From contig JAJVDF010000230.1 in NCBI GenBank assembly GCA_022410635.1, positions 953,126 through 1,017,125 on the forward strand: a stretch of DNA of 64,000 nt. The letters are read 5' to 3'. Shown here piece after piece: positions 33,161-45,919 of this stretch. Below the pieces are notes generated by a model. That model was not told the origin of the DNA. It saw nothing but the letters and a program-made list of their open reading frames with translations, and ran no database searches. This stretch comes from Tretioscincus oriximinensis. Its lineage: Eukaryota > Chordata > Lepidosauria > Squamata > Gymnophthalmidae. Numbering within the stretch: the first letter of the stretch is position 1; the number at the start of each line of letters is the position of its first letter. The position numbers were made by a program, and so were the translations under genes.

Positions 33161-33285
33161 CCAGCCTACCAGAATCTGAGACAAAAAGTGGACAACTTTG
33201 TGTCTACTCACTTGGACAAGCAGGAATGGAACCCAGCCATGAACAAAAACCAGGTGCGGAATGGCCTAAGGCAGAGTGTCATTCA
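33161..33285 (+). CDS. BOD1: BOD1 exon 2 (residues 66-107, last codon split)
   Basis: The exon is preceded by 'ttattttgtttag' and followed by the strong donor 'gtaagt' (33286). It starts in phase 0 with PAYQNLRQKVDNF and ends two bases into a Gln codon completed by exon 3. The encoded segment is the core of the Shg1-like domain: VSTHLDKQEWNP, MNKNQ and NGLRQSV. T81 (in FVSTHLD) appears to align with the human Thr95 reported as the phosphorylation site that controls PP2A-B56 binding; that alignment is from memory. The residue after EWNP is Ala here; I recall Thr in human. Confidence 0.95.
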
Positions 33286-33291
33286 GTAAGT

Positions 33292-35182
33292 AATAATTTT
33301 CATCATCATCAGAAATAATTTTCAAATCCTTGAGAGGTTCAAAATCTAGACAGAGGTTGTCTAGAAACGCTTTCTAGCAACTTAAGCCCTTCTATAACCA
33401 CATTAATTCACTAGCATAACATTTCTGCTGGAGTGAACTTAGATCTGTCCATGTGGTAGATGAAACGCTCAGTATTTATAAGGGTTAATTTGTTGGGAGA
33501 CTTAGAAATAAGCTTTTAACCCTATTAATCAACCAGAAAAGCCTCAGGTCATCCAATATCAGGCCTTTCCTCACAAATGTTGATGCAGGATATCACTTAC
33601 CTATTCATGACTAGCTAACTTGGACTCATGGATGTTGACCTTGTGGATTCCATGGGCCAAGAGAACTTTGAAGGGAGAAATAGCAACTCACAAACCCAGA
33701 ATGCTTTAGACTTGAAGAGTGTTGCACAAAGTTTGTCCAGCAGGGTGCAGTAGGAACATGGTTTTCTTTGCTTGGCACTAGAACTGTTGTTAATCCTGTT
33801 CAATCATCATAGCATGTGCTGTTTGCGGACATGTAGAGACCATTCTCTAATTCTGTGAAAGGCCAGGATGGCTTAGCTGTAGATTCTGTGTATTATATAA
33901 ATTCTTACTTTAGTGGACGGCAGTCTGAAGTTACAGTTGCTCTGACATAAAGAGGATTTCCTCACAGTATTACATTGAGAGTTTATTTGAAGTACAGTCT
34001 TAAGCTGTTGGATTGCTAAGAGCCATATGATAACGACACTAATAAAAGTCACTTATGTACTTACCTTGAACTACTGGAATAGATNATATAGATCATGCAG
34101 TCTGCTGGTGTGGATTTTGCCCTTGTGCTAGTCCCCCAAATTTCAACAACCAGTCCCTGGGGGATCCATATTAGTGTATATAATAATCCTGACCCTTGAG
34201 TGAACCATGGCAGTGTGACCAAGACTTTACCTCAAGTCCGAAAATAAACNTAAGAGCTATAAAAAAGGGTTTTCTTTATTAAAAAGCAAAAGCAAAGTCT
34301 CTTCATGTTCTAAGTGCAGGTTTTAGTAATAAATTCAAAGTACAGAAATCGTCCATTGAAAAATAAGTTTCGTAGCGTATTGGCTACGAGAACAGAATAA
34401 TATCCCAAAACAAGGTGAGGGGTTGCCAAATACCAGGTGTTACCAATCAACCAAGGGTATTATGTCCTTTCTGGATGGCTTGTTGGGAAGTGAACTCCCC
34501 TCCCCCCAACTGAAAACACCAGTTAGCATTGTCCAGTGACCTTGGTGCAGCTGGAGCCTCTTTAATGTAAATCAAAATTACCTTATTTTTCTCATCGCTC
34601 TAAAAGCAAAACTTTAAAGCTGCACACACACACAAAGCATTAAGCATTACAGTGCATAACTAGATGCATAGCTAAACAGGTCTAGCGTCAATCTGTTGGT
34701 GTTCTGATCATATGCAGTCTATGCCTGCAAGTTTTAAGGAGCAAAAACTCTGTACGTAGCAATATTTACAACTCCTGTGTGGTGTGATTACAGCTTTGTT
34801 AGTCAGTGAGGTTAAGATTGGAAAGTAGGGAGCATGCAGGGTGGATGCAGTCTGCAAAGGCACATTTAGTAGTGTGTTACACTTTTTTTGGTAGGAAGCA
34901 GTGCAGTACGTAGGGCTTGGAGTGCTCTTCTCTGTGCTACTTCTGAGAAATGTTGACATCGGGGATTTTTTAAACCAATTCTAAAAATAGCTGTCCAACG
35001 TAATAACTATTATCAGGTCTGCTTAAGGTTACCACACACACAAAAGCCAGCTTTAGCAGATGTGAAAAATATTGTGCAAGCTCAATTTAGATAAGACTTC
35101 GGGTCCTCAATTTTCTTTCTGCTAGCTGGGGACACCTCTACCTTATCTGGGTTAGGTCTCATCAGGGAGGTGTTCTAATAGA
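33292..35182 (+). other. BOD1 intron 2, first part; nothing recognised
   Basis: Intron sequence with no recurring repeat recognised. A (CA)n patch lies at about 34623-34637. Chance reading frames show no domain. Confidence 0.45.
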
Positions 35183-35445
35183 AGAAGAAGAATCATCTGG
35201 TGTTTGTACCCCACCCTTCTCACCTGAAGGGACTTAGAGAGGCTTACAGGGTTATTCTTCATCCGAAGGCTTACATCAGCTAATCACAAATAACTTTGCT
35301 TTTGAACAGCTGTGTTGGTGGAAATTGAGGCCAGTAGAGGGTGCTCACCCTTCTACATGGCTGACGCATGGGCCTCAAACTCTATCTCTGTTGAAACACT
35401 GATCTCTTTACCTCTTACATCACTGTGCCCACTCTCATCTTTTTG
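35183..35445 (-). mobile_element. SINE family B, minus strand, BOD1 intron 2
   Basis: The tail 'gaagaagaagaatcatctgg' is followed by 'cttctcacctgaagggactt' and, at the right, 'gtagagggtgctcaccctt' and 'catgggcctcaaactc'. The layout equals the copy at 18640-18950. Confidence 0.75.
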
Positions 35446-36492
35446 GATTGATCTTTTTTGCACTCTTCCTAGTTTCATAATATTCCTTCTGGGATGTGGT
35501 AGCCAGAATTGCAATCTTCCTTAAACAACACGTGTCTCAACCAGCACTGATAACACAAGATTCCTGCAAAGTGTTTTTCCTACTTGACTGCACACAGCTG
35601 CCATTTTTAGAACATAGAGCAGCAGACAAGTTTCTGGAACTGGAAACTCATTGAAGCAAATCCAAAACTTAAATTTTGTGCCAGATGAGACATGCCCTAC
35701 ATTGGGATGGGGTGTCAAAGACTACAGATCATAAATGCCCACATAACCTCAAAACAACATCTGCTGTTGGTTTTCTGCCGCGGCAGAGTCATGTTAGGCT
35801 GGCAGCAAATGCCCAACAGTGTCTCTGTTCTGCCTCCCCTGGTCTGTTGCAGACATGACTTAACTCTGCCAGACAGCCGATGGCCTCTCGATATCCAGTA
35901 AAGCCTTGGAGTAATAACGCCCTTTTTGATTTCTGACACTCTGTTCCCAAAAAAGCTCTTGGGTCTTGAGCTGCATGTGTCTGGCCGCTTCTTCTTTTTC
36001 TTCTCTTGTAAAATGTCCCTGAGTGTCTAGACTAGAAGATGAGGGAAACAGGTGGCAGATCCTGGGGCAAAAGTCACCTTACTGCCTTTTTTTTTTCATT
36101 GTAAGAGTGCCAGTCAAAAAGGTCAGCACGCACACACATCTGCTACCTATCGCCTCTGGTGTTTATGGCTTTTCTCTCTTGACTGCCAAGAGAATATTTA
36201 TCACGTGTATCTCAAGATGGTTCTTAGGCAGCCTCCCTTTTACGGAGGCAATTTGGTGACTAGTTGTTTGCTAGAAAATCTGGGAGGGGGCCCTGAAAGG
36301 CTGCGGTTTCGAATCATCATCGATTGATTTATGGTGGGGGAAGTGCCTCCCATGTAGAAGCTACCAAGTGAGCTGTCATTAACACCATGTTAATTCTAAT
36401 TAGAGGTGTCATGACAGCTCTAGAGTTTGTGGTAGGGGGCGGAAGCAAGGTTTTTTTGGAAAAGCTGAATGACTTCTTTGTCTCTGCCCCAG

Positions 36493-36691
36493 GTCAGGAA
36501 TGCTGGAAGCTGGAGTAGACAGAATTATTTCTCAGGTGGTCGATCCAAAACTAAACCACATCTTTAGGCCGCAGATAGAGAAGGCAATTCATGATTTCCT
36601 GGCTGCACAGAAGAAAGAAGATTCCGTGCCAGCTCCTCCACCTGAGCCCGAGAGTCAGGATCCACCTCCGCCATCTCAAGATGCTTCATAA
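36493..36691 (+). CDS. BOD1: BOD1 exon 3, coding part (residues 107-172) and stop
   Basis: The acceptor 'tgccccag' precedes 36493. The first base completes the split Gln codon, followed by SGMLEAGVDRIISQVVDP and KLNHIFRPQIEKAIHDFL, the conserved C-terminal half of the domain. A Pro-rich tail (PAPPPEPESQDPPPPSQDAS) ends at TAA 36689-36691. Only six bases of 3' UTR remain before the donor G|GTATGT at 36698, so the last junction is too close to the stop to trigger nonsense-mediated decay. A better-scoring GTAAGT donor 20 bp downstream (36718) could be used instead without altering the protein. Confidence 0.95.
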
Positions 36692-37384
36692 AGTCTGGTA
36701 TGTCTGTGCCCTCCCTTGTAAGTCTTTAGGATTGCCACTCGTTTGCAGAGGGTGAATTATGCTCACCCAAAGGCCAGAATGTGGCATTTAGAGTTGGACT
36801 ATTGCCAGCTTTGCTGCTAGCAGAAGAAGCAAGCGGTAATATCTTAGTGCGCAAAACTCCATAACTGTATATCTTTCCTTTAAGAATCCCAACTGTTTTG
36901 CTTCTGGGAGATGGCGCCTTACCAAAAGCATTCCTGTGGTCTGTGTCTTAGCAGTCCCACAGCGTTCCACAGATCAAATAGGGAACTCAAGTAGTTTGTC
37001 TTCACCTGTGAGGAATTGTTGTTCATCCTAATTCACATCTCTATCGATAAATGATTTATGAATGAATGATTTAATATACTTCAGCACTACTGAACAAACA
37101 AGGAGACTTGTTATGAGAATTAGCAAAACTGACAAAAGCCACTATAGTGTACNCTGCCTATTGCTTGAAAGTCAAATACAGGGTTTATGACCTAATTTTC
37201 AGGTTGTAAAAACAGAAAGAGGAATTTCCTTATGACACTTTAAATATTCAAGGCAAAGTCTGTATTGACTCCCAGCAAAAAAGCAGTTCGAAATCACTAA
37301 CCTGTAGCAGCTGCTCCTTTTAGAGCTGAGAATTTTAAGGAGAACGAGCAGATTCATGTGTGAAGATTCTATCACAGAATCATC

Positions 37385-37592
37385 ATTTGAAAGCCAGTTT
37401 GCTGTAATGGTTAGAGTGCTGGACTTTTCCCTGGTAGTCTCCCAGTTCAGTCCACACTAAGAAGCCAGCTGGGTCATCTTAGGCCAATCACAGCCCCACC
37501 TACTTCACAGGGCGTCTGGAGAAAGCAACAAAGGCTATGTTAGCCATCCTGAGAGTTTTGGGTATAGGGTGGTCTATAAATAAATAAAATAA
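37385..37592 (+). mobile_element. tRNA-derived SINE (family A) with a LINE-like tail, BOD1 intron 3
   Basis: A box 'taatggttagagtgctgg' and B box 'cccagttcagtcc' are tRNA-like. Next comes 'aagccagctgggtcatctta' and 'cccacctacttcacaggg'. It ends 'ccatcctgagagttttgggt', 'atagggtggtctataaataa', which resembles the family X tail. Other copies are at 56104 and 63505. Confidence 0.8.
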
Positions 37593-37776
37593 ACTGGTTC
37601 AGAGGTGCTTTTTAAACTATGTAATCTCTTTTTTAAGTTTAGTAATCTGTTTTACAGTTTCTCCATGGAACTCTCAGCTAGTATTTTTCACTCCCAAAGG
37701 AGAGTTTCACTCTCTTGGAAGTTGGTGCAAGTCACTTTGACTAATACTGGTCTCTCTCTCTCTCATTGTTTTGCAG

Positions 37777-38570
37777 GGCATTTCTGGCTCTCAAAAGTGG
37801 CTACAGAACCTCAGTATGAATCTGAGTGGTAAACCAGGAGCACCTTTCTGCAGAATGCAGTTTGTCAGCTGATGTCTACCATGAGTAAGAAGGAGGAGTT
37901 GCCAAAGCTGCGTATGGTATCTGTGTGATACTACAGGGTGGGCTAAATATGAGCATGGACTGATACATGAGCAGAAGTAGTTTCAGTTTTTGGTAATTGT
38001 GCAACGGGAAGGTTGTTACCTTTTGTTTATTTGAAGGAAACACTAAGACAGAGGATTCCGATGGGGTGACATTGGTGGTTGGGATATAGCAATAGAAATT
38101 AGAATTGGAATTTGCTTGGTTTCTTGGGAGGGATGTTCCACTGGGATACCCCAAGAAGAATCTGGGCAAGTAGTGAGCCTTCTGCCTACAAGCATGAAGC
38201 TGATTGTTTAGCAGCAGATCTCTAAGCACCAGATTTGTACTGTAATCCAACATGTGATGCCTGAGCATTGCAGAAAATGACTACAAGATTGTTGGATTTG
38301 TAAGGCTACCCAGGGAAAAAAGACTGTGGTTGGGGTGTCTGATTTACCTCACACTTTGGGCCCTTTTCCAGGCTGAATAAGAAAGTGAGGCAAAACAGAG
38401 ACGGAACAAAACTTTATTGGTTTATTAATCTATAGGGAAAATCTTTTTTTTCTGTGAGATTCCTTAAATGCCTGGTTGAAATTCTTGAAGGTGTATAAGC
38501 TCTCAAGAGGCGTTTGTGACTAGCAAATATCCAGAGTTGGTTTTATAATAAAATGTTTTAAAAGATTCTT
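37777..38570 (+). other. BOD1: BOD1 exon 4, 3' UTR
   Basis: A (TC)n polypyrimidine tract and 'ttttgcag' form a strong acceptor at 37776. About 790 bases lead to AATAAA at 38547-38552, with a GT-rich element ('cttgtcggtac') about 20 bases beyond. No coding potential. The exon borders are inferred from splice signals and the poly(A) site, without transcript data. Confidence 0.7.
38547..38552 (+). terminator. BOD1 polyadenylation signal AATAAA
   Basis: Canonical hexamer followed after about 20 bases by a G/T-rich stretch. It is the first convincing signal after the stop exon. Confidence 0.75.
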
Positions 38571-38580
38571 GTCGGTACTA

Positions 38581-39860
38581 TTTTTTTGTCACACCCGTCC
38601 TAAGAAGGTGAAAGAACACCTGTTTAGTTGTGAGAACAGTCAGGTAAATTCCTGCTCTGATTATACTGCATCTTCTTAACGTGTTATAATTTCAAAGCTG
38701 ATCTCTTCAGCTGAAAAAAAAATATTTTGGTATTGGCTACAAGACTGATTCTGAGCATCCATCGAGTCCCAAACAGTGGCTCTGCATGCTGGTGAACACT
38801 GGGTCTAGTTGTCCTCATAATAAGGATCAAGCTTGGTTTAAGTGACAAATCCTAAAGATAATTTGTTACATACTTCAAACTTTGGCAGANAAAATGAATG
38901 AAATTATGTAAAGAAAAATGACTTCACAATTCTGTGGCTGTAAGGAAATTAATCTGGTGTTAAGGGGAATAAGCCAAAGGTGCTTTCCTGCATGCCCTCT
39001 GACCTCCATGCATTTAACTGCTGGAAGAACTGTAGAGTTAAAAGAGGAACTGAATAGGAGATCATTTAAGTTAATCCTGATGCATCCCAGAGTCTGTGTG
39101 CAGATGGTTGCTAAGTATTTCAAAGACTGTAAATCTAGAGGAAGGATGGCAGCCCACCGAGAAGCCAAACAATTCTGTGGTAACAATCAAGTGTGTTTAA
39201 GAGGATCCTTGAAGCACGTGCTTTTTCCAGACTCTAGCCATGGATTATTAGCACATAATTGAACCTCCACCAGTAACAGGGTCTTGCATAGGAATGCATG
39301 TGGCTGCTTTTGATTTGAGTCCAAGAATCATTGTAACGCAGACAAAAAAAGACATGAATTGCTTCAACACTTGTTCTACGGGAGCCCTTGGTGCTTTCAT
39401 CCAGCGTTGCTTAATCCATGTCCTCGTTTATTCTGACCTGTTCTATGGTTTTGAATTTAAAGTCTGCTTTGTACTACATTGCTCNCTCAACTGCAGCATT
39501 AACACCACTAGGACATAAGGCATACCGAGAAAGGCTCTCCTGCCCACAGCTTCAGATATCTTTGGGTGTAAATAGTTTTTAAGGCATTATAAATAAAATA
39601 TTACGCCTGCCCGGACAGAGCAGTGGCTATTGTGGTTACTCTGAGCTTGATAACATACAATTCAGCCTTCCCCACTGCCTTCTGTGAGGATGTAGCTCCA
39701 ATAGAGAGATCCCAACGTCCTCCTGAACTTCTCCTGCCTTGCTACCTACTGCTGCCTTAGCTGCCCATTGGGTGCATTTTGGAATTTGAGCTGGACGCTT
39801 CTGTTGCAAATGGTGGGTAAAGAATTCCCACACAGGTAGAGGCAGCAAATAAAAAGCTTT
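38581..39860. other. Downstream of BOD1, nothing recognised
   Basis: No exon, RNA gene or recurring repeat. A further AATAAA near 39592 could serve as a distal poly(A) site, but nothing supports its use. Confidence 0.4.
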
Positions 39861-39861
39861 A

Positions 39862-39955
39862 TTTTTATTTACTTAGGAATTTACATCCCACCCTTCCCCA
39901 AAGCCCCAGGACAGGAAACAAAATTCAATGCAACATAAAAACACTTTGGTAAAAA
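39862..39955 (-). repeat. Family X-like 3' end, diverged
   Basis: 'ttatttacttaggaatttac', 'atcccacccttccccaaagc' has the layout of the reversed LINE-type tail (AAAT run, then a box like 'ataccgcccttc'). Confidence 0.5.
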
Positions 39956-42900
39956 CATTGAAAAGGTCTCCTCCCTGGAAGGACAAATGAGTAGTTTTAT
40001 GGAAGAAACCTAACAGGGATACAGTGCAAAGCCTTTCAAACTGCCCAGTACTATCCCCTGGAGCCTCTTAGAAAAGTTGATCATGTTATGAATATGATTC
40101 TGTTATGAATGATATTTTCAAATTTAGCACTGTATGTTAGTTACCCATCCATCAAGATAGTATGAAGGGTACAGCTAGTAATCTATAGATACATGTTTTG
40201 TTTTGTGTTATGGTTTTCCAGACAATGGCATCTGATAAGCAAATCATAATTATTTGTAACAGTTGCCCAACCACCACCCCAAGCAATTGAAAGGCAGTGT
40301 TCTAGAATAATAAGAAAAAAGATAATTTTTGCAGTGCAGTTAAGAATACTAAAAACTCTGAGACATTGCAAGGTAATTCAACAAAGTGATTTCTGTCAGA
40401 AAGCCTTGGCATTTATGAAACACATAGCAGCTGGATGAATGACGTTTGGGAATAGTTCCTAAAGGCCAGATAGGCTACCTGTCGTATTTGGACTCTGCCA
40501 TTCGGGCAAAGGCTGGCTTTCCCCCACTCCCTCCCCCACAGTTTATGCCTGCAATATTCCAGGCTTCAATGGAAGAGGAAGAAGGCTTGGGCTGGATTTC
40601 CCGGGCCTAGCGGTGCACTTAGATCTCAAAGCCCCTGTCAGGACAATTCTAGTCACTACATAGCTCTTTCCAATACGCTAAGGAGATAGTTGCTTGAATT
40701 GTGTGGTAGACAAAAGAGATGCAAAAGGGATGGACTGGAATTTAATTGAAATATTCAGGGATATTTTTGTTTTATTTGTAATTGATAAAACATCTTGTTT
40801 TTGTTTCCTCTCGAGATTATTAAACTTTATAATCTTAAAGTACACCTTGGTTGCGAAAGATGACTTCAACTCAGTCATCCTTCATAAACCCAACATTTCT
40901 GACATAAGAACCTTCCTGGAAAATGGGATAGAAATGTTTAAAAGGTTCTTCAACATTTTAAAGGTTTAATATTTCTACTTAATCGCAGAACACTCTTTTG
41001 ATCCTGTGTAAGGTACAATCTTTTAATCTACCAAGCGTTTTAAGACCTGACCACAATCTATTTTGAAAATTACTGATTTACATTATATTTCAACTTACAT
41101 TTTTTTTCTCTAACCTGAACAGAGAACCTTCCTCCCCCTCCTCCTCCTTTTTCTTTTTTCTTTTTTTTTCTTCTTTTTTTATTGGACAGTTACAGAATTG
41201 TTGCAATTATTTATTCTAGTTCCCTAAAACTAACCATGCGTCGGCATTTAAGACAGCCTCTTGCCAATTTTGTTTGATTTTAGAAACTAAATACAGTCAG
41301 GCCTAGTTAATTCTGGAATGTAAATGCCACCTGTTTTAGGTTAGCAACTGAAATCTATCCCAGATATAAACAGTGGCAAACTCTTTAAGCAGAAAAAATA
41401 TATGGATTTATCCATACAGTTGCCTGGAGTTGAACTCAACTGCCTGACATCTTGAGCTTTATCTTAAAATAAGCAGGGGGGTCTTCAGATTCAAATAAGC
41501 AGGCATTCTTGGAAGTAACCCCCACTGATTTCTTTTGGTATTCAAGTTTGCTTGGAATCAATCACTTACAATCACACAGTGCTTCTGCCCCAGAGAGTAT
41601 ATGCAGGGTAAGTAAGAAAAGGCATAATGGAAAAGATGATTTAATTGACAGTTCTGTGCCTATGTTATTGATNTTCTCTTAGTTTTTCCACATTTTAACA
41701 GAAGTCAAGAGTGGGAAGNACTTTTTATTCCCGCCCCTTGCACTATATTTCCTGGGCAACTGTTGAATGAGCCATTTATCTTTGTCAGTCTGGGGTTTGC
41801 AATGGCCCAAACTAAAGGAACAAACAGCATGAATATTGCAGCTTGTCTGCTAAGCTAACAAGTCTCATTGAAAATCTAACTCATGATGTAATTGGTTGCT
41901 TTCCTTGGAAAAGGTGTTGGAGGAACAGACAGATGTTATTAAGAGAACACGCTCACAGGATCAAATGGAGCCTTTTCTTCTCTGGGTCTGTCTTAGATTC
42001 TAACTGGAATAGTTCCTGTTCCTCTGAGCAGTCATTTAATACTCTGAATATGCCCACTCAGAAGAGTACACTAATGCCTTTAATAGATTTCAGGAAATTG
42101 CTGCATTTTTTCATCTGATACACTCATAACATAAAAGGACTTAAAAGATTTTCTGCTTTCTCAGCTTTCTCCTATCTTTGCTATACATGTTAACCTGTCC
42201 AGTCATAGGAGACCAGCTGTGATTTGGTTTTTTAAAAGCTTTGCTCACTGTGAACTGCTTTTTTTGAAAACCAAAGTAATTTTTTCAACGGGTTAATCTG
42301 GTTGCTGAAATGCTTAGCCTCTTTCTTGCTCTGTGTCATTAGTTTTATGAAATATTTCTGACNTGTTCTTCATTTAAAGTAATTTTATGTCCCAGTTGAA
42401 AGAAATCCGTTGTAATTCATTTGCAAACATTTTTTTTCAATAGAGAAAATAACATTCAGTAGAGCTTCTTCTGGTAACTTGAAGTTGAAATTCAAGCAAC
42501 CGTCTCACATCTTCAAATCTTTCACTGATTAAAAGGAGAGATTATAATTTCTTTAAAATGTGCTCTTTCCCAAACAAAATTCAAGAAACGGATCCATTGA
42601 CACTAAATGTACTGATCAAAGCACATTTCAAGAAGACTACAATTGGATCCTCAACCAACTGCAGCTGTTGCCCCANTGTGTTGGCTACAACTGCTTTGGG
42701 TAGCTTTTTCCCTAAAATCAGACATTTCCCACATTTTCTTCTGTGCTCATGATATATAGAATATTCATATTGGAACCAACTTACCTTGAATCTCCCAACC
42801 GCACCATAATATCCATTACTTGAAGAGAAACCCAATTCTATGGTGGGACTTTGTGTTGCTCACTAAACAGGAATGTACAAAAACACAATAAGAATTGAGT

Positions 42901-43111
42901 TTTTTTTAAAATGCTACCTTTCATATCAATATGGATTCAACAAGAAATTATAATCAAGATGAGCTGAGAAATAGTTTGACTTTTTAGGTTAAATGCATCA
43001 AACTTTTTGTTAATGGGTGGCCATTTTTCATGGTTTTATGTGTTTTTCTGAGCTACATAAATCTGGGAAATATGTTAATATTATCTCAGCTATTTCAGCA
43101 CACTTGGTTAA
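39956..43111. other. Intergenic; one polypyrimidine tract
   Basis: A pure C/T stretch of 54 bases runs from 41127 to 41180. Otherwise no exon, RNA gene or recurring repeat recognised. Confidence 0.4.
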
Positions 43112-43440
43112 GGGGTTTCTAGCAAGTAGATCTCTTAGCCTTTTAGAGACTAACTAGAAAACAACATACAGCATGAGCTTTCATAGGCAAGTCATACTTC
43201 TTCAAACACTGTGAAGAAGTAACTTGTCTTTTTCTACATTGCCACTATTTTTAATTTGGTCCTTAAGAAACAAGAAGACCTTTCTGCCCCACCACTTGCT
43301 AGAAATCCAAAGTAACACTAATTATTTGAGATTGATTAGGGAAGTCACAATGATAGCAAGTTATATTAATCATTTGTTTGTTTATATTTCTAGCCCGTCC
43401 TATACCCAAAGGTCTAATTGAAAGGCTGGCATACATAGCT
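43112..43440. repeat. Two repeat pieces: 'gagactaac' family and reversed family X tail
   Basis: 43126-43215 resembles 27895-27990. 43372-43440 ('gtttatatttctagcccgtc', 'ctatacccaaaggtctaatt') resembles the reversed family X end. Confidence 0.5.
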
Positions 43441-44870
43441 TTCTCCCCATAATTAGCATTCTTCAGCTTGATCTCCAGAGAAGCCTAATCTGAAGAAATG
43501 AATCAATTGGATTCTAGATACATTTTTGTGGTTTTCATTTTGGCCTAGATGTGCAAACACTGAGATTTTATGGTGCATATTTCAGTCACTAGTTGCTTAC
43601 TTCTGGTTCCAGTTAATCCAAAATTTAATTCTCATGGATGATATTTTGCCCATGCTTTTGTGCACTGCATGAGGGCTGCTGCAAAACTCAAACTAACCAA
43701 AAGAAAAAGGATGCGATTGATACAAACAAAGCTTTAATGATCTGTCACAAACTATCAATCACTTAGTTTATACAGGTAGGTCTGGAGGATAAAAAGTACT
43801 TTTTATAGTGCGGTTACTGAAACTGTAATTGAAGATTATACCTTTTCTTCTGAGATATGTGGATGCCTAACTCCAACATGCTAAAGATCACTGAAATATT
43901 GGGGTGGGGAATATTCATCCCGACTCATTAACAACCACTTTACAGAAGTTTCTGGATCATGGAAACTTCCACTGGAAGGAAATCCCTAAAGTTACAGTTA
44001 TTTAGATGCCCGGAGTTTGAGAATAATCCGCTTGCTTTGCTGCAAAAAATGGATGCCTAGATTGAAACCCAAGTCCTATGGAGAACTAAAAGTGCAATTT
44101 AAACCAAGCATGCATTTGAACTTTAACCAAGAGCCCTACCACAAAAACATCCTGTGACAATGCAAATAACAATGTGTAAGCTTTCTCTTCGCATGTCAGA
44201 GAAAATGCACCCACATACTTTCCAATAAAGTTATTGCACTTGACAAAGATGTCCTATAGCCATTTAAGGAGCAAAAATTATCCCAGATTTTATCTCGTTA
44301 CACTATCCTAATTTAACCATCTGCAGACCATTGAATTGGAGAAGTCTCTTTCTCTGAAGGTGTTTCATCCACTGCCTGTTTGCATGATGAAGCATACTTG
44401 GGATTTGCTCGTACAGGTGTGGTCATTTGCCGACTGAGAGGCATTTTGCTGAAATATGATATTGTTTTCATGTTAGTTGTGAAGAAAGCCTATGAAACCA
44501 TCTGTTTTTCAATTGATGTGATTTTTGTAGAGAGTTTTGTTCTCATAATATCTATGCACAATCTTCCCCCCTTTATGCCCTGATTTTCATTTAAGGACTG
44601 GGGTTATTCACAAGCAGCTATTCTAAAACTAACAATAAGAAAGAGATAAGCTATCAATTGATACTTTACTCAAAACCACTCTGTATATATAGTAACTATA
44701 CTCATTCTTGAAACGGCTGATGCATAGTTTCAGGGGGAAATTATGCAATATAGAAAACCTATCCAGTAGCCTGGAAGACTACTTGGTCTTAATCCTTGGG
44801 TTAAAGGTTACGTAATTTAAGTATTTTCCTATGCTGCACAATTCTATCACACCAGAATTCATTCCTGGCC
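43441..44870. other. Intergenic, nothing recognised
   Basis: No exon, RNA gene or recurring repeat recognised. Confidence 0.4.
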
Positions 44871-44970
44871 ATTTTCTCTTTATTTTAAATGTTTAAATGA
44901 CTTTTTAAAAATGATTTTTTAAACAATAAAGAAAAATCCTCCTGATTTGAGAATGGCTGCTATGAGCAAA
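44871..44970 (+). repeat. Probable 3' end of another L1/Tx1-like LINE, plus strand
   Basis: 'caataaagaaaaatcctcct', 'gatttgagaatggctgctat' matches 4805-4852 at the end of the LINE at 2.7-4.8 kb, about 36 of 45 positions by eye. It points toward the minus-strand LINE that ends near 45.4 kb, so the two lie tail to tail. Confidence 0.45.
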
Positions 44971-45919
44971 AAATGTACAAAATCTCACAAAATTGCAAGG
45001 AAAGCCTGCACTCAAGCTACACGTGCTGTTGATGCGGCATTTTCTTATCTTTGGCATGAGACTGTACTATTTGACTTCACCCTTTGGAAGACCAATATGC
45101 ACAAACTCTTACTTTTAGGTTCCTAGAAATGTATTGTTTTGATTGCATTTTACTCAAATCCTCCTTTCTACATACAACTTTCAGATCAGAATTACACCTG
45201 CAGGGTCAATTCCCGAACCGTGTCTAAAGCAGTGGGAGTCCTTTATACAAACATCTTCTGGGAAGGAAGTAATCCCCATTTAATCTCCTAGGCTTCATTT
45301 CTGAGAAGACACTGAAAGGTTTACCACAAACAAAGCCGTCCCAAAGCACTATTACTTTTTTATTATCAACTCAAGTAGCGTATGTTATTATAGAAGGGTG
45401 AAGTTCCTGAGATGTTTCAGGCCCCTTTTATTTGATAGAAGATGCCTTTCTAAATTTATAAAATCTCGTGTCCATAATTGTTTTATCTTCTGTTGGTTAT
45501 TGTATTTTACCCTTAATATTTATTGGTATACTCTCCCAAAGATGCTTGGTTTTTTCATAATTCTATCTTCTACTATTTTTTCAAAATTATTATTTTCGGT
45601 CCGCATTTTAAATTTTATTTGTCATTGGGTTATAAAAATGTTTAAGGCCAATTCTTGAAGCCATTGATTTCTAATTTCTGTCATACTCCTTATTTGTTGA
45701 ATTGATAAGGGAAGGCCTCCCATAGTAAATAGTTCTCTAACCCTCGTTATTGAGAAACTCTGGAGGTAGATAGCTAATCTTGAGTCTGCTCTCGGGTTTA
45801 TATATTTCAATGACGCAATTAAAACTGGATATTCTATCAATTTTCTATGATATTTTGACCAAATTTTCCAAATTGCTGTAAAGGGGGGTAACCACCTATT
45901 CCTTTTTGCAATTTCCATC

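Noticed and set aside
40694..40969. 91-codon frame as a possible retrogene
   Set aside because: Hydrophobic, A+T-driven composition; no recognisable family and no poly(A) or target duplication.
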